Below are positions 26,754-35,775 of a DNA stretch of 64,000 nt, one piece after another. Both the position numbers and the translations under genes were made by a program. Within the stretch, counting starts at the first letter, position 1; the number at the start of each line of letters is the position of its first letter. This stretch comes from Anaerohalosphaeraceae bacterium (lineage in GTDB: Bacteria > Planctomycetota > Phycisphaerae > Sedimentisphaerales > Anaerohalosphaeraceae). The notes below the pieces were generated by a model that was given only the letters and a program-made list of their open reading frames with translations, was not told where the DNA came from and ran no database searches. The DNA is taken from assembly GCA_035378985.1 (NCBI GenBank), contig DAOSUR010000001.1, positions 471,428 through 535,427 on the forward strand, in the 5' to 3' direction.

Positions 26754-27701
26754 GTGTCTGTGAAACGGATAGTCCTCCTCACCATTCTTTCCTGCGTGCC
26801 GGCGGCGGCCCTGGCGGAAAACCCGCTCTTCGACGGGGCGGACCCGCACGCCATTTGGCTGGAAGACCGCCTTTACCTTTACCCCACTTCCGCACGGGGA
26901 CGCTTTTATGCCTATTCCTCCGAAGACTTGCTTGACTGGCAGCGGCACGGACCGATTTTCATTGTCAGCCGAATCGAATGGCTTACAGAACGCAAAAGCG
27001 GCTGGGCCCCCTGTCTCATCGAAAAAAACGGCACCTTTTATTTTTACTATTCGCTCGGCCCCAAACCCTCCCACATCGGGGTTGCGTTCGGCCAAAGCCC
27101 GCTGGGACCTTTCACGGATTCCGGGCGGCCCCTGCTGTCCGACCACAATGACCCCAATTTCGAAGCGATTGACCCAATGGTCTTTCAAGACCCCCTATCC
27201 GGAAAATATTATCTTTATGCAGGCGGCAGCGCCGGTTCCACCCTGAGGGTTTTTGAATTGACGGATGACCTGCTCGGGCTCAAACAGGAAATCCCGGTGC
27301 AGACTCCGCCGAATTTTACCGAAGGCGTCTTTATCCATTATCGAAACGGCCTGTATTATCTTTCCTACAGCCACGGCAGCTGGCGGCATAGCTCCTATTC
27401 GGTCCATTATGCCGTCTCAAAAAGCCCTCTCGGTCCCTGGGACTACAAAGGACCAATCCTTGTCAGCAGCGACCGCTATAAAGGTCCCGGCCATCATTCT
27501 TTTGTTTATGTACCGCCCAAAGACCGCTGGTACATCTTTTATCATCGCTGGGAAAACGTCGAAGGAGACGGCCCCTACTCCGGCAGCCGAAAAATCGCCG
27601 CAGACCTTGTGGAATACGAGTCCGACGGGGCTATCAAACCTATCACAATGACCCCGACAGGCAGGTCGGAATCGTCTCCAATTCCAAAAAATTCGAATTA
27701 A
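26754..27701 (+). CDS. GH43 family glycoside hydrolase
   Basis: 315 aa with signal peptide (MSVKRIVLLTILSCVPAAALA). Catalytic acids are in FDGADPHAIWLED (about 29), EAIDPMVFQDP (about 142) and NFTEGVFIHYRNGLYYLSYS (about 190). The start is GTG 26754, three bases after the previous stop; GTG 26760 is also possible, and neither has a strong SD, so translation is probably coupled. With the upstream GH43 it forms a two-gene unit, probably acting on different linkages of arabinoxylan-type glycans. Sequence similarity between the two is limited to the motifs. Confidence 0.87.
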   Translation: MSVKRIVLLTILSCVPAAALAENPLFDGADPHAIWLEDRLYLYPTSARGRFYAYSSEDLLDWQRHGPIFIVSRIEWLTERKSGWAPCLIEKNGTFYFYYSLGPKPSHIGVAFGQSPLGPFTDSGRPLLSDHNDPNFEAIDPMVFQDPLSGKYYLYAGGSAGSTLRVFELTDDLLGLKQEIPVQTPPNFTEGVFIHYRNGLYYLSYSHGSWRHSSYSVHYAVSKSPLGPWDYKGPILVSSDRYKGPGHHSFVYVPPKDRWYIFYHRWENVEGDGPYSGSRKIAADLVEYESDGAIKPITMTPTGRSESSPIPKNSN

Positions 27702-27705
27702 ATCC

Positions 27706-27734
27706 TTGACTCAAAAAGATATTTTTGTTAACAT
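27706..27734 (+). promoter_or_regulatory. Sigma70-type promoter of the PEP-CTERM gene
   Basis: TTGACT (27706-27711), 17-bp spacer and TAACAT (27729-27734). The implied leader is about 110 nt, longer than for other promoters here. AGAAAGG supplies the ribosome site before ATG 27854. Confidence 0.55.
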
Positions 27735-27853
27735 AGGCAAAATTAGAAACCAAAAAAGAGGAAATATAGATAAACGATGGGGGCGGACCTCACAACGAAA
27801 TCTAACATTTCCTGGTAACTTTCTTTAATCCTGTAAATCAGAAAGGTTTTCTT

Positions 27854-28528
27854 ATGTGGAAAAAAGGGTGGAGTGTCTTTGTGCTTTTATCAACTTGTCT
27901 ATGCAGTATTTCGTTCGGAGCCATCACCCTTCGCACCTCTCCATCCGGTGATGCGATGTATGCCTGGAACAGCAAATATGGCCCCTACGGCTACACAATC
28001 GGAACCAATGAAATGGGCGTTGGCCTGTCTATGGGCGGCAGCTATGGAAACGATTACACCATTTCCATCTTTGAAATTCCGATAGCCGCCTTGTCCGGCC
28101 AGACAATCACAAGCGCCATTCTGGAAGTGGAATCATTAGGATTTGATACCGGCTACTGGTATGGTTCGGCTGGACTTCGGTGGGTCGATACAGGCACCAT
28201 GAACCTGACCGGCGATGTTGTTGCGGATAATCTCGGCCCCGCGGCGGCCGTTGTCTCGATTGAGTATTATCTCTTTAACTCCGGAACGGTGGAAGGAACA
28301 CCCGGCATCAAACAATTTGACGTGCTGAATCACCTGCTCGACGACCTTGCGGCTGGACGAACTTACACAACGTTTGTTCTGTGCGGTTCTCGAGATACAG
28401 GCGGCGCAATTTACACCGCCGAAAGCGGACGCGGACCGCAAATTATCGCGGTTCCTGAACCAACATCGCTTCTGCTGCTTGCTTTCAGCGGTCTTCTGAC
28501 GGCCGCCAAAAAACGCCGGACGCATTAA
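27854..28528 (+). CDS. PEP-CTERM exported protein
   Basis: 224 aa: signal peptide MWKKGWSVFVLLSTCLCSIS, a beta-rich mature domain of unknown function (FEIPIAALSGQTITSAILEV near 75 resembles DNRLRE-like jelly-roll strands), and a PEP-CTERM tail starting AVPEPTSLLLLAF and ending in a basic KKRR. It should be sorted to the surface by an exosortase not encoded here. It has its own promoter and a strong terminator, so it is monocistronic. The lack of a catalytic signature suggests a structural or binding role. Confidence 0.8.
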   Translation: MWKKGWSVFVLLSTCLCSISFGAITLRTSPSGDAMYAWNSKYGPYGYTIGTNEMGVGLSMGGSYGNDYTISIFEIPIAALSGQTITSAILEVESLGFDTGYWYGSAGLRWVDTGTMNLTGDVVADNLGPAAAVVSIEYYLFNSGTVEGTPGIKQFDVLNHLLDDLAAGRTYTTFVLCGSRDTGGAIYTAESGRGPQIIAVPEPTSLLLLAFSGLLTAAKKRRTH

Positions 28529-28540
28529 TTGTTCGTCTTT

Positions 28541-30049
28541 TCAAGCACCTTGTCCCTCCGGACAAGGTGCTTTTTCATTTGCTCCTTTGACCCGGCTGAG
28601 GGCAAGACCTGTCAGAAGAATCGCTGCCGTGCCAATCACCGGAATCAGAAAATCGTTCCACGAATAGCTGAAACGCCCGAAAAAGGCCGGGAACATTTTG
28701 GAAACCGTCATCCAGAGAATCAGAAGGATTCCCAGCGCCGTTGCGATTCCGCCTGCCGCATTCCCCGCCCTTCTGGACAGCAAGCCCAGAAGAAACAGCC
28801 CGAGCATGCCCCCGCTGAAAATGCCTGCCAGCGTCTGCCACGTTTTGAATCCTTCGCCGAATCGGCTCATCACGAAGGCCGCCAAGATGCCGACCAGGCC
28901 GAAGAAGCCGGTGGCCCAATAGAGAACGTTCAGACACTGCCGGTCCGTCGCATCCGCCTTGAATCGTCGAAAGAAATCTGACATAATCAGGGTGGCCGCC
29001 GAATTTAAACTCGTCGAAACGGTGCTCATCGCCGCCGCAAAAATCGCCGCAATCAAAAGCCCCCTCAGCCCCGCCGGCAGGGTCTGAACAATGTAGTAAG
29101 GAAAGATATAGTCCGGCTTGGCCGCAATGGCCTGCGGAATCTCTGCGGCCTTGATCTTATAGTAGGCAAACAGGAGCGAGCCAATCAGAAAAAACATTGC
29201 CGATACCGGAATATACAGCAGGCCGCCCAGCAGCAGACTCTTGCCCGCCTCCCGGTCGTTTTTGGAGGATTTGTACCGCTGGACATAGTTCTGGTCGATG
29301 CCGAAGTTCTGCAGATTCAGCACAATGCCGAAAAGCAGAACCACCCAAAACGTCTCCTCCCGCAGGGAAGGCCCGAAACTGCCGAGGGAAAACTTCCCCT
29401 CCGCCAGGGCCGTTGACAGCAGTTGAGCGGGACCGCCCGACACGGAAAAAAGCATCACAAGGGTGCAGACCAGAGCCCCGCCGATGAGAATGAAACTCTG
29501 AATTGCATCCGTCCAAATCACCGCCGTAATCCCCCCCATCAGCGTATAGACGGTCACGGAAATCCCGAGAAGAAAGATAATCGCTTTGATATCCCATCCG
29601 AGCAGAATCTGCATCGGCACAGCCGTCAGGTACAGTACAGCACCCATCCGGGCAATCTGCGTCGTCAGAAAGCAGAGATTGGCGTACAGCCGGGCCCAAT
29701 AGCCGAACCTCCGCTCCAGTTCCTCATAGGCGGAAATGGATTCAGCTCTCCGCCGATAATAGGGAACGAAATAATGATAAGCAATAAAAACCGCAATCGG
29801 CAGCGACAGACTGAACGTAAAAAAACTCCAGTTGTCCGCATACGCCTTGCCGGGAATGCCGATAAAGCTGATGCTGCTCAGATACGTGGCAAAAATAGAC
29901 AGGCCGGTCAGCCAGCCCGGAAGCGAATGGTGCCCGGCCACAAATCCCTCTGTGGACCGGCTCTTTCGGTAAAAGAAAACACCGACGCCCAATGTCCCGA
30001 CAAAATAAAGAATCAGGACTACCAGGTCAAACGCACTGAACTTTCCCAT
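28541..30049 (-). CDS. Sodium:solute symporter (SSF family)
   Basis: 502 aa with about 13 TM helices and SSF signatures (VGVFFYRKSRSTEGFVAGHH at the N-terminus, YLSSISFIGIPGKAYADNWS near 55, AAIFAAAMSTVSTSLNSAAT near 335). It uses the sodium gradient to import a small solute, often a sugar, sugar acid or sialic acid. It lies 55 bp downstream of a DHDPS-family gene on the same strand, so the pair probably imports and cleaves one compound. Its last codons lie inside the convergent terminator hairpin. Confidence 0.9.
   Translation of the reverse strand: MGKFSAFDLVVLILYFVGTLGVGVFFYRKSRSTEGFVAGHHSLPGWLTGLSIFATYLSSISFIGIPGKAYADNWSFFTFSLSLPIAVFIAYHYFVPYYRRRAESISAYEELERRFGYWARLYANLCFLTTQIARMGAVLYLTAVPMQILLGWDIKAIIFLLGISVTVYTLMGGITAVIWTDAIQSFILIGGALVCTLVMLFSVSGGPAQLLSTALAEGKFSLGSFGPSLREETFWVVLLFGIVLNLQNFGIDQNYVQRYKSSKNDREAGKSLLLGGLLYIPVSAMFFLIGSLLFAYYKIKAAEIPQAIAAKPDYIFPYYIVQTLPAGLRGLLIAAIFAAAMSTVSTSLNSAATLIMSDFFRRFKADATDRQCLNVLYWATGFFGLVGILAAFVMSRFGEGFKTWQTLAGIFSGGMLGLFLLGLLSRRAGNAAGGIATALGILLILWMTVSKMFPAFFGRFSYSWNDFLIPVIGTAAILLTGLALSRVKGANEKAPCPEGQGA
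28543..28575 (+). terminator. Strong intrinsic terminator
   Basis: A perfect 13-bp stem (28543-28555 with 28560-28572), CTCC loop and T-run end the PEP-CTERM transcript. The stem DNA also encodes the last residues of the convergent symporter gene. Confidence 0.9.
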
Positions 30050-30104
30050 TTTGCCGTCCTTGTGCCTTTGTTCTTGACGGTCCCGAAAAACCTATAGATG
30101 CCCC

Positions 30105-31049
30105 TCAGCGGCCGTCCGCAAACGCATAAACCTTCCGCCATTCAATCAGAAACTTGCGTATCTTCTCCCGCTGGGGCTCCGTAAAACAGCCAAACGGTTC
30201 CGCCGGCAGGTCGCTGCAAATCCCCATGAGGCTCAAGGCACATTTGATTCCTCGCAAGATTCCCGAGCTGGACTGGCCGACACTGTAAACCTCCGTGCTC
30301 AGTTTCATAATCAACAGATGCAGTTCCTGAACCTTCCGGACATCAGAGGACGCGGCAGCATCATATAAATCCACATACAGCCGGGGAAACAGGTTGGCTC
30401 CCCCGCAGACTCCGCCGTCAGCCCCCAGCAGAAGGGATTCCGCCAGCAGCTCCTCAGTGCCCATCAGGATTTTGAAATCCGGATTTTCGCTGAACAGCTG
30501 TTTTATTTTTTGAAAATACAGCATATCGGCGGAACTGTCTTTTATGCCGATGACACCGGGCAGTTCCCCAAGTCGGCGCACGGTTTGAGGTTCTATTCTT
30601 ATCTTTGTACAGAGGGGAATATTGTACAGAACCACCGGCAGGGGCACTTGCGAAACAAGACGCTCCACATACCCAATCAGCTCCTCCTGTCCCAGCGGCA
30701 GATAATACGGAGGAGCCGTCACAACGGCATCGGCACCGCATTCGGCGGCGGTATGTGCCAGGGCAACGGATTCTGAAAAGACCGTATCCGTAATGCCCAC
30801 GAAAACCGGAACACGCCGGTTCACCTGCCTGCAAACCCGCCGAACCAAATCCGCCCGCAGCGCAGAAGACAGATAGGGCCCTTCCCCGGTCGTACCCAGC
30901 ACAAACAGCCCGTGCACACCGCCTGCCAGGATATGTTCAACCAGTCGGGTCAGACCGTCCGGGTCAATTTCCTTCCGGCTTCGAAGCGGAGTCACCATCG
31001 GCGGGATGATTCCCCTTAAGAGCTTCCCTGTTTCCTGCACATTCTTCAT
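30105..31049 (-). CDS. DHDPS/NanA-family class I aldolase or lyase
   Basis: About 314 aa (beta/alpha)8 protein. FVLGTTGEGPYLSS near 45, the catalytic Tyr in VLYNIPL near 140 and Schiff-base Lys in GIKDSSAD near 168 place it in the dihydrodipicolinate synthase/N-acetylneuraminate lyase superfamily. The symporter neighbour and the pentose-polymer context favour a 2-keto-3-deoxy sugar acid or sialic-acid-type substrate over lysine biosynthesis. ATG 31049 has GGAGC upstream; the frame extends nine codons further up without a ribosome site. Substrate unresolved. Confidence 0.82.
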   Translation of the reverse strand: MKNVQETGKLLRGIIPPMVTPLRSRKEIDPDGLTRLVEHILAGGVHGLFVLGTTGEGPYLSSALRADLVRRVCRQVNRRVPVFVGITDTVFSESVALAHTAAECGADAVVTAPPYYLPLGQEELIGYVERLVSQVPLPVVLYNIPLCTKIRIEPQTVRRLGELPGVIGIKDSSADMLYFQKIKQLFSENPDFKILMGTEELLAESLLLGADGGVCGGANLFPRLYVDLYDAAASSDVRKVQELHLLIMKLSTEVYSVGQSSSGILRGIKCALSLMGICSDLPAEPFGCFTEPQREKIRKFLIEWRKVYAFADGR

Positions 31050-31277
31050 CGCTGCTCCTGCCGTATCAGGATTCACTGAATGCTCCAGCCAAACAGTCTT
31101 TGAAACGGACTAATAAAATGATTCTAACGAAACTGCCTTCATCAAACCACTCCAAAACGAACCGTCTTTTTCGCCATTTTGTGCCGGCCACCTCGGACCC
31201 CAAAACCCCTTTGACAGACCCTCGCCGCAAGGGTATTGTTCTCAGAGACTGGAAAACTCAACAAAAAGACGGAAACT

Positions 31278-32453
31278 ATGGCGGACCCTTTTAAGAAGGT
31301 TGTATTCTTATACGCTCCGAGCGAAGATCGAGGACTCTGGGACGGGGTCGTTGAATATGCCTCGGTCCATCGGCGATGGCTTCTGTACTCCCCGCTGCTG
31401 CTTCAGTTTGAGACCGATGAGGAGGAAATCTATCGATGGCTCAAACAAATTCGTCCCGACGGCCTGATTGTCCCCAATTCCCGAAAAAACCTCGGCAGAA
31501 TTCTCCGGCTTTCCATCCCGACGATTCTCCATCGAAATGTTAAGCCGCGGCTGCCGGGTCGGCCCGCCATCGTCGGCAACGGAGAGCGCATCGGCAAAAT
31601 GGCCGCCGAGCATCTCCTGAAGCTCGGGTTTAAGCACTTCGCCTCTTATATCTGCACCGCTCATGTGCCGATGCAGGAGCGGGCTGAAAGCTTCGCCAAA
31701 TCCATTCGGGAATCCGGCTTTGACATCCGCGTTCTGGTCAGACCCAGACCCAGCAATCTTACCTCCTGGAACAGGGAGCTGCTGATTTTGGCTGACTGGC
31801 TGAAATCTCTCCGCAAGCCCGCAGCTGTATTGGCCGGTGACGACACGCTGGCTGTTGATATCTTAACCGCCTGCCGGATTGCTGACCTTCTGGTCCCGCA
31901 GCAGATTGCTGTTCTGGGTGTCAACAACAACCGGACAATCTGCGAGACCCAAATCCCCCGCATCTCCAGTGTGTCCCTCGACTACAGAAAGGCGGGGTTT
32001 GAAGCCGCCGCTCTTCTGGATCGGATGATGAACGGACAGGTCCTTCCGCAGGACCAAACGGTTTTTATTGAGCCGACTGCCGTCATCCCCCGCCAGTCTA
32101 CCGACTTTACCGCGATTGAAGATTATGAAATCGCCAAAGCCATGACCTTTCTCCGCCACCATTCAACGGGACGGCTTCAGGTCTCCGATGTAGCCGCCCA
32201 CGTACACTTGTCTGTAAACGCCCTGCAGAAGCGGTTCAAAAAAGCCGTGGGCTGCTCCGTGGCTCAGGAAATCAGACGGGTCTGTGCCGACCGAATCGCC
32301 GACCTGCTGATTCATACCGATTTGTCCATCGAGGAAATCGCCTTGTCGGTCGGCTTTTCAAACCCCAGCCATATCGCCCGATTCTTCCGAAAATCCAGAG
32401 GCATCTCTCCCCTGGCGTTCTGCAGACAGTACAGCCCCCGACACGACCGCTGA
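31278..32453 (+). CDS. XylR-like AraC-family transcriptional regulator with sugar-binding domain
   Basis: 391 aa. Residues 1-280 form a LacI/periplasmic-binding-like sensor (LAGDDTLAVDILTACRIADL, QIAVLGVNNNRTICE, VSLDYRKAGFEAAALLDRMM), and 290-391 an AraC HTH pair (LQVSDVAAHVHLSVNALQKRFKKAVG; LSIEEIALSVGFSNPSHIARFFRK). E. coli XylR has this arrangement and binds xylose. It is divergent from the aldolase/symporter pair and near the GH43 genes, so it probably controls pentose use. ATG 31278 gives a normal N-terminus, but its SD is weak. The ligand is inferred. Confidence 0.87.
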   Translation: MADPFKKVVFLYAPSEDRGLWDGVVEYASVHRRWLLYSPLLLQFETDEEEIYRWLKQIRPDGLIVPNSRKNLGRILRLSIPTILHRNVKPRLPGRPAIVGNGERIGKMAAEHLLKLGFKHFASYICTAHVPMQERAESFAKSIRESGFDIRVLVRPRPSNLTSWNRELLILADWLKSLRKPAAVLAGDDTLAVDILTACRIADLLVPQQIAVLGVNNNRTICETQIPRISSVSLDYRKAGFEAAALLDRMMNGQVLPQDQTVFIEPTAVIPRQSTDFTAIEDYEIAKAMTFLRHHSTGRLQVSDVAAHVHLSVNALQKRFKKAVGCSVAQEIRRVCADRIADLLIHTDLSIEEIALSVGFSNPSHIARFFRKSRGISPLAFCRQYSPRHDR

Positions 32454-32503
32454 CGGCAAAGGGAAGATGGGAATCAAAAAGTCTATAGAACGGCGTTCGA
32501 TGT

Positions 32504-32749
32504 TTAGAAACGTTTTTTTGCGAAGGCTCTGCCGGAAGATGTCTTCAGATATTTTTCAAATTGAAGGGCTTTCTGCTCGTCAGAGAATGCTATCGCTGTT
32601 TTTATCATCCAGGGGATATATTTAGAGGTATGTTCACATTTCTTTTGATTGTGAGCTTTTAAGCGGGCCTGCAGATTCTCTGTGATACCTGTGTAAAATC
32701 GCTCAGGTACGCTCTGCGATTGCAATATATATACATAATAAAATTTCAC
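32504..32749 (-). CDS. GIY-YIG nuclease-domain protein (YhbQ/UPF0213-like)
   Basis: 81 aa with the two GIY-YIG blocks YYVYILQS and YTGITENLQARLKAHN, and EKYLKTSSGRAFAKKRF at the end. These small single-domain proteins are common and of unclear role, possibly DNA repair. The start is GTG 32749 without a strong SD. Not obviously linked to its neighbours. Confidence 0.85.
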   Translation of the reverse strand: MKFYYVYILQSQSVPERFYTGITENLQARLKAHNQKKCEHTSKYIPWMIKTAIAFSDEQKALQFEKYLKTSSGRAFAKKRF

Positions 32750-32831
32750 ACCGGCCTGCCGAGTCGTAGTTCGCTGCGGGACCTTATTCAGTTACATGTC
32801 CGGCTTCGTCCTGACGGACTCCGCCGCGACT

Positions 32832-32864
32832 GTCTTCGTTCTCTGACAAGCAGCGAACGAAGAC
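32832..32864 (-). terminator. Hairpin immediately after tmRNA
   Basis: A 10-bp perfect stem (32832-32841 with 32855-32864) abuts the CCA end of ssrA. It lacks a T-run but is well placed as a terminator or 3' processing signal. Confidence 0.5.
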
Positions 32865-33216
32865 TGGAGGCGGGGGGATTCGAACCCCCGTCCCGAGACA
32901 TTTCCAGTCCGGCATCTACATGTTTAGTCGTCTGTTTGGGTCTCGCTCGAGCGGACGCCAAACGACCGGCTTCCGCTCTCGCCAGTTCACTGCTGTCTCG
33001 CTGTCGGACCGTGAACGGAGCCCGTCAGCCAGCCCGCTGAGCGGCGTTCGCGTCAGTCCCGCGGGCAGGACCAACGGAACGGGCTGCGTTAATTACGCAG
33101 CCATTGCATACTGGTAGTTGCCAGTTATCTTTTGCAGCGGATGATTAGGCAGGCCAACCGCTATCCTGCACATGCAGCCGAACCTTCTACCTGTCCGGTC
33201 GATTCCTTTCGCCCCC
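32865..33216 (-). ncRNA. ssrA: Transfer-messenger RNA
   Basis: The 5' end GGGGGCG (33216-33210) pairs with the 3' CGCCTCC, and CCA ends at 32865. The 3' tRNA-like part has the T-arm GGTTCGAATCC, and the 5' part has the tmRNA GGAATCGACC and GCGGTTGGCC blocks. The tag reading frame is best placed at 33122-33093: GGC AAC TAC CAG TAT GCA ATG GCT GCG TAA, encoding GNYQYAMAA after the charged Ala. The Gly resume codon and the AMAA end (rather than ALAA) are noteworthy. tmRNA rescues stalled ribosomes with SmpB. The total length of 352 nt is normal. Confidence 0.93.
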
Positions 33217-33281
33217 GATTCACTTGTCAAAGATGCTTCTTATATTGTAGCAAATCTGCCCGCTAAATACAACACCGGCCT

Positions 33282-34007
33282 TCAGCGGCTCTGCCTTTCC
33301 GCCAGACGCATCCACTCGTCCAGATTCTGCTTAAGCTCCTCTACGGTCATTGCCGCACAATGCCCATCCCAAAAGCTCACATTGGCCCTCTGGCGGCTGT
33401 GACGGAACGCCGCCGTCCCGTATGTCTCAAAACCCAACCATTCCTCTCCGGTTTCTGTGTATTTATCACACCCCCACCAATTAAACCACCAGTCCAGGGC
33501 GTCGGCCATACACAGAATCCGCCCGCTTTGACGCAGCAGCCGCTCCCGGATGGAATCCTGAAAATAATACACATGGGCGTTCAGCCCGTAGCTGCGGTCC
33601 ATCGCATACAGCCCTTCCTCCGGATTCTTTAGGGCAAACGAGGCAGAAGGACAGATATATTTCTTCTCATACGACGGTTTATATTCCTGGATATTCTGCG
33701 GAAAACGGCGGATTTTGTATTCCTCCGTCAAAAACGGCAGCCCGATTCGGCCGCGAAACTCATCCAGCGTAAACCACGGCCGCATAATCGGGTCCTGCAC
33801 CGAAATCGGCAGCAGGTCTCGTGTTTCCGTAAAATACCCATAAAGAGCAAACGTATAATTTTTCATCAGCGACCGGCAGACAATCGACCGCCCCGCCTCC
33901 CGGGCCTGACGCAAAGCCGGCAGAAGCACACCAACCAGCAGGCCTAAAATCGCAAGCACCACCAGCAGTTCGATAAGCGTAAACGCATTGTGCCGCCGTG
34001 TTTCCAT
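33282..34007 (-). CDS. Prepilin-like (pseudopilin) protein with DGH motif
   Basis: 241 aa. [20 protein letters not shown] near residue 6 is the prepilin cleavage/methylation signal. NVSFWDGHCAAM near 210 is the DGH-type C-terminal motif. Tryptophan-rich stretches (LDWWFNWWGCDKY) mark the mature domain. It belongs to the same expanded class as the protein at 22304-23173 but is not a close copy. It lies between ssrA and the ubiB-like gene, with no glycan gene adjacent. Function unknown beyond probable export through a type II/IV-pilus-like system. Confidence 0.85.
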   Translation of the reverse strand: METRRHNAFTLIELLVVLAILGLLVGVLLPALRQAREAGRSIVCRSLMKNYTFALYGYFTETRDLLPISVQDPIMRPWFTLDEFRGRIGLPFLTEEYKIRRFPQNIQEYKPSYEKKYICPSASFALKNPEEGLYAMDRSYGLNAHVYYFQDSIRERLLRQSGRILCMADALDWWFNWWGCDKYTETGEEWLGFETYGTAAFRHSRQRANVSFWDGHCAAMTVEELKQNLDEWMRLAERQSR

Positions 34008-34065
34008 TTCGACCGTCCTTTCCGGTCTGTTTTGTTTTCTACGAACCGCACAAGGTGCCGGTTTG

Positions 34066-35760
34066 TCAAAAACGCCGGCCGCGAAGAATGGAAATCAAAA
34101 GCCAGATGCCGATGGCCGCCGCTGTCAGATACCCAATTACTCCCAGGGCCTCCAGCGACATCAGCCCCAGCACGGTCCCCTCCTGAGCCACCAGCAGACT
34201 GGAGCCGATCAGCAGGGCCGCAATAATAATGGCAAACGACATCCGATTGGAGCTGTTGTCCAGTGTCCGCTCCAGCTGCTCCAGATGTTCATGATGAATA
34301 TGAATCCGAAACTGCCCGCGGCGGATTTTGCTTAAAATGGCCGCCGCATCCTCCGGAAATCGGCCCGCCAGCTCGCCCGCCCCCTGTGCGGCCTTGCCCA
34401 GCTGACGGAGAATTCCGCTGGGTTTGACGGATTCGAGCATAAACCGCTTGGCATACGGTTTCAGATGTTCAATAATCTGAAACTCCGGGTCCAGTCCCGT
34501 CGCAAAGGATTCAATGGTCATCAGACACTTGAGCATCAGCGTAAAATCACGCGGCGGCTGAATATGATGCGACCGGATAATCTCAAAGCCTCGCCCGATG
34601 GCCTCCTGAAACGGAATATCCTTCAGCGGAAGATGCGAATAGGTATCCAGCAGTTCCTCCAAGTCCCGCCGCAGGTCCAGCAGATCGGTCTGCTCATCGA
34701 GCATTTCCGAACGCTCCAGCCCCTGCAGAACACGCGTTACATCGCCGCTGACGATAGACAACACAATCGCCTGCATCAATTGGCGGTCCGGACGGCTCAG
34801 CCGCCCCACCTGCCCGAAATCCAGCGGGGCCAGCACGTTGCCCTTCATCACAAAGAAATTCCCCGGATGCGGGTCCGTGTGGAAAAACCCGAAATCAAAC
34901 ACCTGCTTGAGCACAAAATCCGCCCCGCGACGGGCAATTTCCTTCGTGTCGTATCCTTCCGCCTGCAGCCGCTCGACTTGAGAGGGTTTGATGCCCTCAA
35001 TAAACTCCATCGTCAGGATGCCCTCGGAGCAGTATTCCTCAAAGACCTCCGGCACGTGCACCGTCGGGTCATCGGCAAAGTTCTGCCGGAAGCGCTGAAG
35101 ATTTTTTCGTTCGCGGGACAAATCCACCTCTTTGAGCACCGCCTGGGCAAACTCGCGAACCATCCGCTGCGGGTCAACGGTCTGCCCGTTCCGCAGCCGT
35201 CCTTTCAGCAGCGCCGCCAAATCCTCCAGTATCTCCAGCTCCGTTCGGATCACCCGAACAATGCCGGGCCGGCGGATTTTCATCGCCGCCGGTCGGCCGT
35301 CTTTAAGCCGGACGCGATGCACCTGAGCAATGCTGGCCGCCGCAATCGGTTCCGGCTCAAAGGTCTCGAACAATTCCTCCGGATAGGCGCCTAACTGCTG
35401 CCGAACTTCCTGTCGAATCGTCTCCGGCCGTTCCGGCGTTACCTGGTCCTGCAGCCGCTCCAGCTCATCCACCAGCTCCGTCGGAATCAGGTCCGGACGC
35501 GTGCTGAGCAGCTGCCCCAGCTTGATAAACGTCGGCCCCAGCTCCTCCATCGCCAGGCGAATCCGGCGTGCAGGAGAGGTCTGGGCCAGCTCTTCCCGCC
35601 GAGCCGTCGGAAATCCTTTCGAACCCAGCCCCACTCGAAAACGGCGCGCAACAATACCGGCAGCTTCCTCAAAGCCGTACTTAATCAGCACAGACATAAT
35701 ATGCCGATACCGCGCCAGATGAGCGGCGGTTCTCTTAACTCGGTAAAACAAACCCCGCAA
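34066..35760 (-). CDS. ABC1/UbiB-family atypical kinase
   Basis: 564 aa. MEELGPTFIKLGQLLSTRPD is the KxGQ motif; EPIAAASIAQVHRVRLKDGRPAAMK the A-rich nucleotide loop and Lys; FFHTDPHPGNFFVMKG and LDFGQVG give catalytic/metal residues. Two C-terminal TM helices (about 505-560) anchor it. UbiB/COQ8-like ATPases support isoprenoid-quinone synthesis or extraction of lipids from membranes. The start is TTG 35760 with AAGGAG 8 nt upstream. It is 15 bp downstream of the phasin-like gene, forming an operon. Confidence 0.9.
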   Translation of the reverse strand: MRGLFYRVKRTAAHLARYRHIMSVLIKYGFEEAAGIVARRFRVGLGSKGFPTARREELAQTSPARRIRLAMEELGPTFIKLGQLLSTRPDLIPTELVDELERLQDQVTPERPETIRQEVRQQLGAYPEELFETFEPEPIAAASIAQVHRVRLKDGRPAAMKIRRPGIVRVIRTELEILEDLAALLKGRLRNGQTVDPQRMVREFAQAVLKEVDLSRERKNLQRFRQNFADDPTVHVPEVFEEYCSEGILTMEFIEGIKPSQVERLQAEGYDTKEIARRGADFVLKQVFDFGFFHTDPHPGNFFVMKGNVLAPLDFGQVGRLSRPDRQLMQAIVLSIVSGDVTRVLQGLERSEMLDEQTDLLDLRRDLEELLDTYSHLPLKDIPFQEAIGRGFEIIRSHHIQPPRDFTLMLKCLMTIESFATGLDPEFQIIEHLKPYAKRFMLESVKPSGILRQLGKAAQGAGELAGRFPEDAAAILSKIRRGQFRIHIHHEHLEQLERTLDNSSNRMSFAIIIAALLIGSSLLVAQEGTVLGLMSLEALGVIGYLTAAAIGIWLLISILRGRRF

Positions 35761-35775
35761 AACGGTTTCTCCTTC

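Noticed and set aside
32865..32920. tRNA gene suggested by a T-arm and CCA end
   Set aside because: There is no anticodon arm in range; the 5' partner of the acceptor stem lies 350 nt away with tmRNA motifs, so this is the end of ssrA.
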